Assembly: GCF_019802125.1 (NCBI RefSeq) | Contig: NZ_JAHVHT010000001.1 | Span: 806,001-870,000, forward strand | Source: Tateyamaria omphalii | GTDB taxonomy: Bacteria > Pseudomonadota > Alphaproteobacteria > Rhodobacterales > Rhodobacteraceae | DNA length: 64,000 bases | Direction of reading: 5' to 3' | Shown: positions 37,018 through 46,121 of the stretch, in pieces | How the letters are laid out: each line of letters begins with the position of its first letter | How positions within the stretch are numbered: the first letter of the stretch is position 1 | Position numbers and translations under genes: made by a program | The notes under the pieces: model-generated | What the model was told of the DNA's origin: nothing | What the model saw: the letters and a program-made list of their open reading frames with translations, nothing else | The model's database searches: none

Positions 37018-37785
37018 TCACACGGTTTGGCCGCCCGCGATCTGTATGGCCTGGCCGTTGATGCTTTGCGATCTGGGGCCCACCAGCCAGAGCGCTGCGG
37101 CAGCGACTTCGTCAGCATCGAGCAGGCGCTTGTGACGGTTGGCATCAATCATCACCTGACGGGCCTCTTCCGTGCTCATTCCGGTGCGCTGGGCAATGGC
37201 CTCCTGATTGCGATCTACTATGGGGGTATCAACATAACCTGGGCAGAGCGCGTTGAACGTGAAGGGCTGGCCCATGTAGTCCTCGCTAAGTGACCTGATC
37301 AGCCCGATCAGCCCGTGTTTCGACGCAGCATAGGCGGCCGCCCCGGGCAGGCCGCGCAACCCTGCAATGGACGACACGGCAATCACACGGCCCCACTGTG
37401 TCTCACGCATTCCGGGCAGGCAGGCTTTGATCGTCAGAAATGCGCCGTCAAGATTTGTGGCCATCATGTTCCGCCAGAAGGCGAGGTCCGTCTTGTGGAC
37501 AGCCCGGCCTTCCGCAATCCCGGCATTGGGGACACAGATCTGGATCGGACCACGTGCAGCGATCGCGGTGTCAATCGCGTCCTGAACGGATGTTTCATCG
37601 CGCACATCCATGACCGTACCGTGCAGCCCGGCGCCTGCAACATCGTCCAACACCTGTTGCCTCCGCCCGGTGATCGTGACCTGTGCGCCCTGTGCGGCAA
37701 AGGCGCGCGCTATGGCCAGACCGATCCCCGTGCCGCCACCAGTCACCAACGCATGTTTCCCTGCCAAATTCCTCGCCATGTCCAT
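37018..37785 (-). CDS. SDR-family dehydrogenase (3-hydroxybutyrate dehydrogenase-like)
   Basis: The 255-residue protein is a classical short-chain dehydrogenase: TGGGTGIGLAIARAFA, CVPNAGIAEG in place of the usual NNAG, Ser in IAVSSIAGLRG, YxxxK in AYAASKHGLIGL, and a C-terminal SINGQAIQIAGGQTV. The pattern, with LCPGYVDTPIV, resembles 3-hydroxybutyrate or acetoacetyl-CoA reductase-type SDRs. The start at MDMARNLAGKHALVTGG has a GAGGAAG ribosome-binding site. It is convergent with the RAYT gene. Confidence 0.87.
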   Translation of the reverse strand: MDMARNLAGKHALVTGGGTGIGLAIARAFAAQGAQVTITGRRQQVLDDVAGAGLHGTVMDVRDETSVQDAIDTAIAARGPIQICVPNAGIAEGRAVHKTDLAFWRNMMATNLDGAFLTIKACLPGMRETQWGRVIAVSSIAGLRGLPGAAAYAASKHGLIGLIRSLSEDYMGQPFTFNALCPGYVDTPIVDRNQEAIAQRTGMSTEEARQVMIDANRHKRLLDADEVAAAALWLVGPRSQSINGQAIQIAGGQTV

Positions 37786-37938
37786 TGCACTTCCTCGTTG
37801 TTCTGCGCCCGTGAGATTTACAACGTGCGGCTCAGATGCCGAATGATCAATCAGATTGTTCCGTTTTCCCGGGCCTTTGGTCGCGGTTGTGCAAGGTGAC
37901 ATTGACAGTGGCTTTGACCTGTGGCCCGAAGGAGGTCT

Positions 37939-38391
37939 ATGACCAATTTATTGAACATACCGCCGGTCTGGCTGGCGATCTGCATTTTTCTGGCATGGTG
38001 CCAGGGGCGCTACCTCCCGTTGGGCATGAGTGTGGACCACCCGGTTACGCATATGATGGCCGGTTTGATGATTGGCGCCGGGCTGCTTCTGATGGCGGCG
38101 GCGTTGCTTGCGTTCTGGAAGCACAAAACCACGGTCATACCGCATCAGACACCCGGACGCTTGATCACCGACGGTATCTTTGCGCGCACCCGCAACCCTA
38201 TTTATCTGGGCGATGCTCTGCTGCTTGCTGGTGTGATCCTGCGCATTGATGCGGTACCGTCACTTGTTCTGGTGCCGATTTTTGTGTGGTGGATCGAAAA
38301 GCATTTCATTGTGCCCGAGGAAGACCGGATGCGCCGCACCTTCAAGGCGGAATTTGCGCGATACGAACGAAAAGTGCGCAGGTGGGTCTGA
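37939..38391 (+). CDS. Isoprenylcysteine carboxyl methyltransferase-like membrane protein
   Basis: The 150-residue protein has about four hydrophobic segments and the conserved C-terminal block of the ICMT/PEMT-like family: GIFARTRNPIYLGDALLLAG, then FVWWIEKHFIVPEEDRM and FARYERKVRRWV. The RxPxYxG and ExxR-type residues bind SAM. Bacterial members methylate unknown substrates. The ATG at 37939 follows AAGGAGG at 37929-37935, with a short three-base spacing; a GTG at 37921 is an alternative. Confidence 0.88.
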   Translation: MTNLLNIPPVWLAICIFLAWCQGRYLPLGMSVDHPVTHMMAGLMIGAGLLLMAAALLAFWKHKTTVIPHQTPGRLITDGIFARTRNPIYLGDALLLAGVILRIDAVPSLVLVPIFVWWIEKHFIVPEEDRMRRTFKAEFARYERKVRRWV

Positions 38392-38537
38392 AATTTTGCA
38401 GATATTACCTTAATGACGCAGGGGCGCTTCTTGTAACTCTGCCTTGTGTTGGGTAGTGGACACGCGCAGGCGCTGCGCCACATAGCCTTTGGGCTTTGCC
38501 CGAAATTGACTGCCACGACCAGACGGGGGTTCTTCGA

Positions 38538-40112
38538 ATGAAGATCGGAACACCAAAAGAGATATTTGAGGGAGAGCGCCGCGTTGCCATGACGCCCGAA
38601 AGCGCTGCTGCCCTGCAAAAGCTGGGCCATGAGTGTGTGGTCGAGACGGGTGCAGGGGCCGAGGCGGGCTTTGCCGATGCGGACTACAAGGCCGCTGGCG
38701 TTGAGGTGGTCAAGACGGCTGCCGCGCTGTGGAAGGCGGCCGACGTGGTCGCGAAGGTGCGCGTGCCCGATGCGAGCGAGATGAAGCGGCTGCGGGAGGA
38801 TCAGACACTGATCTCTTTCTTCAGCCCCGTTGCAGACGAGGCCAAGATGGCAAGCGCCGCCAAGAAGGGCGCCACCGTCATCGCGATGGAGATGATCCCG
38901 CGTATTTCGCGCGCCCAGAAGATGGACGCGCTGTCGTCCATGGCGAACATCGCGGGCTACCGCGCTGTCATCGAGGCGGGCAACAACTTCGGTCGTTTCT
39001 TTACCGGTCAGATCACCGCTGCTGGTAAGGTGCCTCCGGCCAAGGTGCTGGTGGTGGGCGCTGGTGTGGCGGGTCTCGCGGCGATAGGCACGTCCACATC
39101 GCTGGGCGCCATCACATACGCTTTCGACGTGCGGCCCGAAGTGGCCGAGCAGGTTGAATCCATGGGCGCCGAGTTCGTCTATCTCGATTTTGAGGAAGAA
39201 CAGCAGGATGGGGCGTCATCGGGTGGATACGCTTCCGTCTCCAGCCCTGAGTTCCGCGAGGCGCAGCTGGCCAAGTTCCGTGAGCTGGCACCCGAGATGG
39301 ACATCGTTATCACGACGGCCCTGATCCCGAACCGCGAGGCGCCTGAGCTGTGGACCGAGGACATGGTGAAAGCCATGAAGCCCGGTTCTGTCATCGTGGA
39401 CCTTGCGGCTGAAAAAGGCGGCAACTGCAAGCTGACCGTTGCGGACGAGAAGATCGTCACCGAGAACGGCGTGACCATCATCGGTTATACCGATTTCCCG
39501 AGCCGGATGGCGACCCAGTCGTCGAGCCTTTATGCGACAAACATCCGCCATCTGATGGCGGACCTGACGCCCGAAAAAGACGGTGTCATCAACCATGATA
39601 TGGAAGATGACGTGATCCGCGGGGCGACCATTGCCCATGCCAAGGACGTCACATTCCCGCCGCCGCCGCCCAAGGTTGCGGCCATCGCGGCTGCGCCCAA
39701 GAAAGAGGCGCCGAAAGAGCTGACCGCCGAAGAGAAGAAAGCCGCAGAAACAGCCGCATTCAAGGCGCAGACCAAGAACCAGGTTACTTTGCTGGCCGTT
39801 GGCGGTGCGCTGGTGCTGCTCGCGGGTCTTTATACGCCTGCCAGCTTCATGCAGCACTTCATCGTTTTCGTGCTGAGCGTGTTCATCGGGTTCCAGGTGA
39901 TCTGGGGCGTCGCGCACAGCTTGCACACACCGCTCATGGCGGTGACGAACGCCATCTCGTCCATCGTGATCCTTGGCGCACTCATCCAGATCGGATCGTC
40001 TTCGGGGGTCATCACCTTCCTGTCGATATTCGCGGTCTTCATGGCGGCCATCAACATCTTCGGTGGCTTCCTCGTGACACGGCGCATGCTCGCCATGTTC
40101 CAGAAATCGTAA
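38538..40112 (+). CDS. pntA: NAD(P) transhydrogenase subunit alpha
   Basis: The 524-residue subunit combines the NAD-binding domain I (MKIGTPKEIFEGERRVAMTP ... VVGAGVAGLAAIGTSTSLGA) with four membrane helices at the C-terminus, as in E. coli PntA, after an Ala/Lys/Glu-rich linker near residues 375-415. The enzyme couples proton import to NADPH formation at the inner membrane. The ATG at 38538 is the family start. It overlaps no other gene and precedes pntB by 15 bases in one operon. Confidence 0.96.
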   Translation: MKIGTPKEIFEGERRVAMTPESAAALQKLGHECVVETGAGAEAGFADADYKAAGVEVVKTAAALWKAADVVAKVRVPDASEMKRLREDQTLISFFSPVADEAKMASAAKKGATVIAMEMIPRISRAQKMDALSSMANIAGYRAVIEAGNNFGRFFTGQITAAGKVPPAKVLVVGAGVAGLAAIGTSTSLGAITYAFDVRPEVAEQVESMGAEFVYLDFEEEQQDGASSGGYASVSSPEFREAQLAKFRELAPEMDIVITTALIPNREAPELWTEDMVKAMKPGSVIVDLAAEKGGNCKLTVADEKIVTENGVTIIGYTDFPSRMATQSSSLYATNIRHLMADLTPEKDGVINHDMEDDVIRGATIAHAKDVTFPPPPPKVAAIAAAPKKEAPKELTAEEKKAAETAAFKAQTKNQVTLLAVGGALVLLAGLYTPASFMQHFIVFVLSVFIGFQVIWGVAHSLHTPLMAVTNAISSIVILGALIQIGSSSGVITFLSIFAVFMAAINIFGGFLVTRRMLAMFQKS

Positions 40113-40127
40113 GTAGGGGCGGGAACT

Positions 40128-41624
40128 ATGGAACTCGGATTTACGACTGCCGCGTACGCTGTTGCGGCTGTTCTTTTCATCCTGTCGCTGGGCGGATTGT
40201 CGGGTCAGGAAAGCGCGAAGCGGGCCGTTTGGTACGGCATCGTGGGCATGTTCATCGCCGTTGTGGCCACGCTGGTCGGCCCCGGTGCGGGCCTGTGGCT
40301 GTTGTCGCTGGTGCTGATCGCGGGCGGTGCTGTCGTCGGCTACCAACTCGCGACCAAGGTCGAGATGACGCAGATGCCGGAGCTTGTGGCGGGGATGCAC
40401 GCCCTCGTGGGGCTGGCAGCCGTCTTCATCGGTTTCAACGCGCATATCATGATTGGCTACGTGGACAACCATTTGGCCGAGAATGGGGCCGTTCTGGGCG
40501 GTGCGCTGGTTGATGGACAATGGGTTCAATCGGTTGAAAAATCGGTGCTGGAGCCACTGTCGGCTTTCGGTCAGCTCATAGCCAAGAAAACCACGGTCGA
40601 GATCACTATCCTGAAAATCGAACTGGTGCTGGGCATTTGGATTGGTGCGGTGACCTTCACCGGCTCCTACGTGGCTTGGGGCAAGCTGTCGGGCAAGGTC
40701 GACAGTGCCGCAACCAAGCTGCCGGGCGGACATATGCTGAATGCCGCGGCGGCGGGTGCGTCGCTGATCCTCGCCATCATCTACTTCGCCAACGGCGCTC
40801 TGATCCCGCTGGTTCTGCTGACCCTGCTGGCGCTGTTCATCGGTTGGCACCTGATCATGGGCATCGGCGGCGCTGACATGCCGGTCGTGGTGTCGATGCT
40901 GAACAGCTATTCCGGCTGGGCGGCCGCGGCCATCGGCTTCAGCCTTGGCAACGATCTGCTGATCGTCGTGGGCGCGCTCGTGGGCTCCTCCGGTGCGATC
41001 CTGTCCTACATCATGTGCAAGGCCATGAACCGCAGTTTCATCAGCGTGATCCTGGGCGGCTTTGGTGGCCCCGCGGGTGAGCAGATGCAGGTCGAGGGCG
41101 AACAGATTGCCATCGAGGCCGACGGTGTCGCTACGGCTCTGAACGAAGCTGACAGCGTCATCATCATCCCCGGCTACGGCATGGCGGTGGCCCAGGCCCA
41201 GCAGGGTGTGGCCGAGCTGACGCGCAAGCTGCGCGCGGCTGGGAAAGAAGTGCGCTTTGCCATCCACCCCGTTGCGGGCCGTCTGCCCGGGCACATGAAC
41301 GTGCTGCTGGCTGAGGCCAAGGTGCCTTACGACATCGTGCTGGAGATGGACGAGATCAACGACGACTTCCCGGACACGGATGTGGCCATCGTCATCGGCT
41401 CGAACGACATCGTGAACCCGGCGGCGCAGGACGATCCGAACAGCCCCATCGCGGGTATGCCGGTGCTGGAGTGCTGGAAGGCGAAACAAGTGTTCGTGTC
41501 GAAGCGCGGTCAGGGTACAGGCTATTCCGGCATCGAGAACCCGCTGTTCTTCAAGGAGAACACACGTATGTTCTATGGCGATGCGAAGGCGTCGATCGAC
41601 AAGCTGTTGCCTATGATCGACTAG
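40128..41624 (+). CDS. pntB: NAD(P) transhydrogenase subunit beta
   Basis: The 498-residue protein has about nine membrane helices in its first half, then the NADP-binding domain III with [51 protein letters not shown] and the final [18 protein letters not shown]. It completes the PntAB proton-translocating transhydrogenase. A REP-like palindrome and a strong terminator follow. Confidence 0.97.
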   Translation: MELGFTTAAYAVAAVLFILSLGGLSGQESAKRAVWYGIVGMFIAVVATLVGPGAGLWLLSLVLIAGGAVVGYQLATKVEMTQMPELVAGMHALVGLAAVFIGFNAHIMIGYVDNHLAENGAVLGGALVDGQWVQSVEKSVLEPLSAFGQLIAKKTTVEITILKIELVLGIWIGAVTFTGSYVAWGKLSGKVDSAATKLPGGHMLNAAAAGASLILAIIYFANGALIPLVLLTLLALFIGWHLIMGIGGADMPVVVSMLNSYSGWAAAAIGFSLGNDLLIVVGALVGSSGAILSYIMCKAMNRSFISVILGGFGGPAGEQMQVEGEQIAIEADGVATALNEADSVIIIPGYGMAVAQAQQGVAELTRKLRAAGKEVRFAIHPVAGRLPGHMNVLLAEAKVPYDIVLEMDEINDDFPDTDVAIVIGSNDIVNPAAQDDPNSPIAGMPVLECWKAKQVFVSKRGQGTGYSGIENPLFFKENTRMFYGDAKASIDKLLPMID

Positions 41625-41634
41625 TCTTAGACTG

Positions 41635-41656
41635 GGCGGAGGACACCTCCGCCTTA
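41635..41656 (-). repeat. REP-like palindrome, copy B, after pntB
   Basis: GGCGGAGG-ACA-CCTCCGCC is a perfect eight-base-pair stem with a three-base loop. Read on the minus strand it begins TAAGGCGGAGGTGTCCTCCG, identical over 20 bases to copy A at the RAYT stop. It lies ten bases after the pntB stop. Confidence 0.7.
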
Positions 41657-41671
41657 TGGACAGATGGAACG

Positions 41672-41694
41672 GGCGGGGGTTTCCCCGCCTTTTT
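41672..41694 (+). terminator. Intrinsic terminator of pntAB
   Basis: GGCGGGG-GTTT-CCCCGCC followed by TTTTT is a textbook rho-independent terminator about 50 bases after pntB. Confidence 0.88.
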
Positions 41695-41738
41695 CATGTT
41701 CGCATGCCCCATTGCATGTGAGCGGAAAGCGGGGAGAA

Positions 41739-42662
41739 ATGGCCCGTATGAAACTGGAGAAGCGACATCGCGAAGCAGGCGCTCTGGCAGAACGAGAAGG
41801 CTTCTGCCATCTGATGCGCCGACATGCTGCGATGTTCTTCGATCGAGGACCGGACCGTCTGGTCGTCACGTTTGACAACCTCGTCAGCCGCAATGCGCCT
41901 TTACCGCATTATCCTTGGGCCTATTCCTTTGTCGAAACCCTTGGCGCGTCGCATCTGGGGTTGGTCATGTCTGGTCCGGAGGATTGGTTTCGGCACGCGG
42001 ACGTACTCGACTTCTTTGACATTTTGCAGGAAGACGGCTTCTTTTCCCGCTTTGGCGAAGTGGTCTTTTACGGCAGCTCCATGGGCGGCTACGGCGCGCT
42101 GACCTTTGCCCGGGCAGCGCCTGGATGTCGCGTTGTGGCCTTTGTCCCGCAGACACAACTCGATCCTGTCGTCGTCCCGTTCGAGACGCGATACCCCGAA
42201 GAACGCGCACGCGGTCAATGGTGGGGCAGGTACCTTGATGCGGTTGACGGAGCACGTGCAGCCTCTTCCGTATATGTGCTGTACGATCCATATTTTCCGG
42301 CTGACGCGCGACATGTGGCGCGGCTTGATCCATCGAACCTCGTCCCATTGCGGTTGCCTTGGGCCACCCATCAGGCTGGTCCCGTCTTACGCCGCACAGG
42401 CCGTTTGGCTCAGATCTTGGCGAGTGCTTTTGCCGGAACACTAAGCGCGGGAGACTTTCGCCACGTAGTTCGGAGCGCCGGTCGTTCCGGTATGGCCGCA
42501 CGTCTGATCTTGCGGGCGGGGCTTGAGCGCGGTCACCCTGAGTTGGTCAGGCAGACCTTGCAACGTTTGCGTATCAGCCATCCCGAATGGGATTTTCCCA
42601 TGTTGCGCCAAGCGGCACGTCACGCTCTTCATGCGCAGGTTGAAGATGCGACAAGCCGCTGA
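41739..42662 (+). CDS. Alpha/beta-hydrolase-fold protein of unknown function
   Basis: The protein has 307 residues. A nucleophile elbow-like motif (VVFYGSSMGGYGALTFA) occurs near residue 115, and ATHQAGPVLR may supply the histidine. The C-terminal third is helical, without known motif. No signal peptide is visible. Members with this pattern occur in Rhodobacteraceae near glycan genes, but the neighbourhood here gives no lead. The start at 41739 is preceded by GGGGAGA. Confidence 0.65.
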   Translation: MARMKLEKRHREAGALAEREGFCHLMRRHAAMFFDRGPDRLVVTFDNLVSRNAPLPHYPWAYSFVETLGASHLGLVMSGPEDWFRHADVLDFFDILQEDGFFSRFGEVVFYGSSMGGYGALTFARAAPGCRVVAFVPQTQLDPVVVPFETRYPEERARGQWWGRYLDAVDGARAASSVYVLYDPYFPADARHVARLDPSNLVPLRLPWATHQAGPVLRRTGRLAQILASAFAGTLSAGDFRHVVRSAGRSGMAARLILRAGLERGHPELVRQTLQRLRISHPEWDFPMLRQAARHALHAQVEDATSR

Positions 42663-42718
42663 AAAGGCGAGGCTTTCCTATGCAATTTGAATGCCTGCCA
42701 TGTTCTCATGTATACCAT

Positions 42719-42756
42719 TGCATTCTGTTAACATACTGAAAAATAACAGAAATGCA
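42719..42756. promoter_or_regulatory. Long AT-rich inverted repeat upstream of the DUF3422 gene
   Basis: TGCATTCTGTTA and TAACAGAAATGCA are complementary over 12 positions with one extra base, separated by 13 bases. The element lies about 55 bases before the DUF3422 start. It could be an operator for a dimeric regulator or a terminator hairpin for the gene before it; no T tract follows. Confidence 0.45.
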
Positions 42757-42811
42757 TTTGCATCAGTGATGTTTCGCGATAGATGGACATAAAACACGAC
42801 CCGGAGCAGTC

Positions 42812-44095
42812 ATGCCGCCCATCGAAGATCACCCTTTGCGCTACAAGTTGGCAAATGAGTTACATGCGCGGCCTTTTCCGTCGATGCGTGCGCCTTGCGC
42901 CGTGGCCTATGTCGCATTCAAGCAACCTGAAATGGCGGCAAATCGGGATCGGTCGCTGGATGTGGCCCACTTGCAAGAACTGCTTGATCGTCATGGCGCG
43001 CCGCATCCACAACCGGGTGCCACACACTATTACGGTCAAATCGGTCGCCACTGGCTGAAGTGGGAGCAACACACGGAATTCGTGACCTACACCATTTTTT
43101 CAGAAGGGGTGGAGGACCGCCCCTTTGATCCGCGTGCCTTTGATCCGTTCCCGCAGGACTGGTTGCAGGCTGCACCGGGCCAACGTGTGACATCGATCCT
43201 GATCCGGGTCGAGCCGCGCCGCGCGCCCGACGGCATACGTGATGCGCTGAATGACTGGTTCGTGCCCGAGAGCCTGGCAGTCAGTTCGGTTCTGGAAGAC
43301 GCCGCGGTCATCGGCGGGGACTTCCGTATCGACCAGAATGGGCACATGCGCTTTGCAGTCTTTGCCTCTGATGGGACGGGGCAGCGTCGGGTGGGGCGGA
43401 TCGTGCAGCGGCTGTGCGAGATTGAGACATACAAATCGATGTCGATGCTCGGCTTTGCCCGGGTGCGGTCCATGGGCGCGCAACTGACGGCCCTCGATAC
43501 TCGCCTGATTGAGCTGGTCGAAACGATGTCTGGCGAGCGATCCGAGGCTGAGACGACGCTGAAAGCGTTGCTTGAGATTTCGGCCGAGTTGGAGACGCTG
43601 GCTGCGCAATCTTCCTTCCGCTTCGGGGCGACCTGGGCCTATGAGGCAATCGTCAATGAGCGGATCGAAGCGCTACGTGAAGACCGTTACGAGGGGCGCC
43701 AGACCTTTGCGGAGTTCATGATGCGTCGCTATCAACCGGCCATGCGCACGGTACGGTCGGCGGAGGAGCGGCTGGCCGCGATGTCCAACCGCGGCGTGCG
43801 CGCCGCTAATCTGCTGCGAACCCGCGTTGATGTTGAACGCTCAGCGCAGAACCAGGCGCTTTTGGAAAGCATGGACAAGCGGTCCGACCTTCAACTCCGT
43901 CTGCAGCGCACAGTCGAGGGGCTGTCGGTCGTTGCTATCAGCTACTATGCCGTGTCGCTGGCCGGATACCTGCTGTATCCGCTTGAGGGGCCTACGGGAT
44001 TGTCCAAGGGATTTTTGACCGCACTTGTGACCATTCCGGTTGTGTTGCTGGTCTGGGGGTTGATCCGCCGCCTGCGCATGGCTGTCGAGAAATAG
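42812..44095 (+). CDS. DUF3422 family membrane-anchored protein
   Basis: The 427-residue protein matches DUF3422: the N-terminal HPLRYKLANELHARPFP, HYYGQIGRHWLKWEQHTEFVTYT, a long helical middle with METYKS-type helices, and a C-terminal pair of membrane helices (VVAISYYAVSLAGYLLYPL and FLTALVTIPVVLLVWGL). The architecture looks like a coiled-coil-containing cytoplasmic domain anchored by two helices. The function is not known. Confidence 0.9.
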   Translation: MPPIEDHPLRYKLANELHARPFPSMRAPCAVAYVAFKQPEMAANRDRSLDVAHLQELLDRHGAPHPQPGATHYYGQIGRHWLKWEQHTEFVTYTIFSEGVEDRPFDPRAFDPFPQDWLQAAPGQRVTSILIRVEPRRAPDGIRDALNDWFVPESLAVSSVLEDAAVIGGDFRIDQNGHMRFAVFASDGTGQRRVGRIVQRLCEIETYKSMSMLGFARVRSMGAQLTALDTRLIELVETMSGERSEAETTLKALLEISAELETLAAQSSFRFGATWAYEAIVNERIEALREDRYEGRQTFAEFMMRRYQPAMRTVRSAEERLAAMSNRGVRAANLLRTRVDVERSAQNQALLESMDKRSDLQLRLQRTVEGLSVVAISYYAVSLAGYLLYPLEGPTGLSKGFLTALVTIPVVLLVWGLIRRLRMAVEK

Positions 44096-44282
44096 CCCCA
44101 TCGCTTTCATGTTGTATTGAAAGTCGTGCATGGCCTCGTGGGGCCTCTGGCGTCCAAAACTGTTGCCCAAGTGCCAGTTGCGCGGCTCAAGACACCGGAT
44201 CGCCTGCAAGGTGCATTCTTGAACCGTTCAGTTAAGACAGTGTTAGTAAAGCCAATCGCAATGATATTGTGTCCGCACATTT

Positions 44283-45104
44283 GTGCTGGCCGTCGTGGAG
44301 GATCAGGGCATCGGTCGATATTGGAGCATTGTTCCGGCACGGTTTGTTTTCGGCCTGCTTCTGTTCGCTCTGGCCACCGTGCCGGGCCACGTGCGGGCGT
44401 CCGCCGAAGAGGTCTCTGTCTGGATCTACCACAATTTCCCGCCCTTCATCGTCAACATCAAGCAGGAGCGCGGGCTGAGCTACGATCTGGCGCGCCTATT
44501 GACGCAGAAGTCGGATGGGCAATTCCGCTTCCGTGCTATGGTTCTGCCGCGCCAGCGTTTGAACCAGCGACTTGAAGCCGGGCATCAGGGCATGGTCATG
44601 TGGGCCAATCCCGCGTGGTTTGATGACGCCACAAGGACAAGGTTCTTGTGGACAGATCCGATCCTGAGCGACCGGAATGTGGTCATCTCCCCGATGGAGG
44701 TTGCTTTTGAATATGACGGTCCCCGCTCGTTGACAGGTATGACCATGGTGGGTGTGCGTGGGCACCGGTATCAGGATGTGGACAGGCTGATCGACTACGA
44801 TCTGGTCAAGCGGGTCGATATGCGATCCGAACGTAGCCTCGTCCAATTCATTGCCAGTGGTCGCGGCCGCGTCGCAATCGTTGCGCAATCTGCGGCACAG
44901 TACTTTGTACAGGAGCTTGGTCTGCGCGATGCGGTTCATGTTTCCGAACGGCCGCACTCGAGCTATCGAAGATACATCATGGTGCAACCCCAACAGACTG
45001 AGCTGTACAGTTTTCTTCTCGAAGCGGTGCCTCAGCTGTCGGAATCGGCGGAATGGGCCAAGATTTTGGAGCGCTATGGCGTTGTGGTTGCAGTGACGCC
45101 ATAG
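44283..45104 (+). CDS. Periplasmic solute-binding-like protein
   Basis: The protein has about 273 residues. A signal peptide (FGLLLFALATVPGHVRASA) is followed by a type II periplasmic-binding fold, with VWIYHNFPPFIVNIKQERGLSYDLARLL at the N-terminus, which is the amino-acid-binding SBP_bac_3 pattern. No transporter genes are adjacent, so it may act as an orphan sensor or binding protein. The start is uncertain: GTG at 44283 or at 44295; no ATG fits. Confidence 0.7.
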   Translation: MLAVVEDQGIGRYWSIVPARFVFGLLLFALATVPGHVRASAEEVSVWIYHNFPPFIVNIKQERGLSYDLARLLTQKSDGQFRFRAMVLPRQRLNQRLEAGHQGMVMWANPAWFDDATRTRFLWTDPILSDRNVVISPMEVAFEYDGPRSLTGMTMVGVRGHRYQDVDRLIDYDLVKRVDMRSERSLVQFIASGRGRVAIVAQSAAQYFVQELGLRDAVHVSERPHSSYRRYIMVQPQQTELYSFLLEAVPQLSESAEWAKILERYGVVVAVTP

Positions 45105-45125
45105 GCTTTGATTGAGCCTGTTTGA

Positions 45126-46121
45126 TCAACGACCGCGAATGCGTGGATCAAGCGCGTCACGCAGACCGTCGCCCAGGTAGTTCACACTCAGCACCGTGAG
45201 AGAGATCATGATACCGGGCAGCATGACCCGTTCGGGATACTCCTGCATGCGTGGCACGGCGTCGGACAGCAGTTTACCCCAGGTCGGGAAGTCGGACGGG
45301 AAACCCACGCCAAGGAAAGACAGCGCACTTTCGGTGATGATGGCCGTGGCGAGGCCAAGTGTTGCCGACACAACGATCGGCGAGATCACATTGGGCAAAA
45401 GGTGCCGCCTGATGATCGCTCCGGAGGATGTGCCAATCGAGCGTGCGGCAAGGATGAACTCGCGCTCTTTCAGGGCCAGGATGTCCCCGCGCACGATCCG
45501 TGCTGTCGGCATCCAGTTGGTGAGCCCGATCACGCCGACGATCAAGACGAACATGCCCGCTTCCGGCCCTCCGAATGTGCTCGTCAGCGGTTGTCTGAAC
45601 AGCGTCACGGCCAACAGCACGAGGGGTAGGATCGGCAGCGACAGGACCAGATCGGTGAACCGCATCAACCAGAAATCGAGCCGTTTGAAATATCCCGAAA
45701 GGACACCGATCAGCGTGCCGATGACGAGTGCAAGCAGCATCGCAGCCCAGCCTACAGCCATCGAAACACGTCCCCCCGCGATGATCGTGGCAAGGATGTC
45801 CCGGCCCAGATTGTCAGTGCCGAAGGGGCGGTGCCAACCTGTCTTGGCTGTGCTGTCCCAAAGCGCCACCCAGATGGGGCGCATGTCACGATTTCGGATG
45901 TCCAGCGCCTGTGCGTCGATGGCCCATATGTAAGGGCCGACGATGACCGCGCATGTGATGAACAACAAAAACGCACCACCGAACATCGCGCCTTTGTGGC
46001 GTCGGAATTGATGCCAAACATCGCGCCATTGGCTGGATGGTGCCGCGGTGGCCGTCTTGTCCTGCAAGGCGGTGATGAATTCGGCGTCGGCCTCGGGACC
46101 GGAGGGCATCGGGTCAGTCAT
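45126..46121 (-). CDS. Peptide-type ABC transporter permease (DppC/OppC-like)
   Basis: The 331-residue permease has the OppC N-terminal segment (WRDVWHQFRRHKGAMFGGAFLLF) and the permease core with the EAA-type motif (EFILAARSIGTSSGAIIRRHLLPNV). It pairs with the DppB-like permease upstream, whose stop it overlaps by eight bases. It forms the inner-membrane channel of an oligopeptide/opine-class importer. I chose MTDPMPSGPE over an ATG eight codons upstream. Confidence 0.93.
   Translation of the reverse strand: MTDPMPSGPEADAEFITALQDKTATAAPSSQWRDVWHQFRRHKGAMFGGAFLLFITCAVIVGPYIWAIDAQALDIRNRDMRPIWVALWDSTAKTGWHRPFGTDNLGRDILATIIAGGRVSMAVGWAAMLLALVIGTLIGVLSGYFKRLDFWLMRFTDLVLSLPILPLVLLAVTLFRQPLTSTFGGPEAGMFVLIVGVIGLTNWMPTARIVRGDILALKEREFILAARSIGTSSGAIIRRHLLPNVISPIVVSATLGLATAIITESALSFLGVGFPSDFPTWGKLLSDAVPRMQEYPERVMLPGIMISLTVLSVNYLGDGLRDALDPRIRGR

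Noticed and set aside
39216..41489. Very long open frame (about 757 codons) on the minus strand
   Set aside because: It lies opposite pntA/pntB, is rich in His, Arg and Gln, and has no family character. It is a GC-rich antisense shadow.
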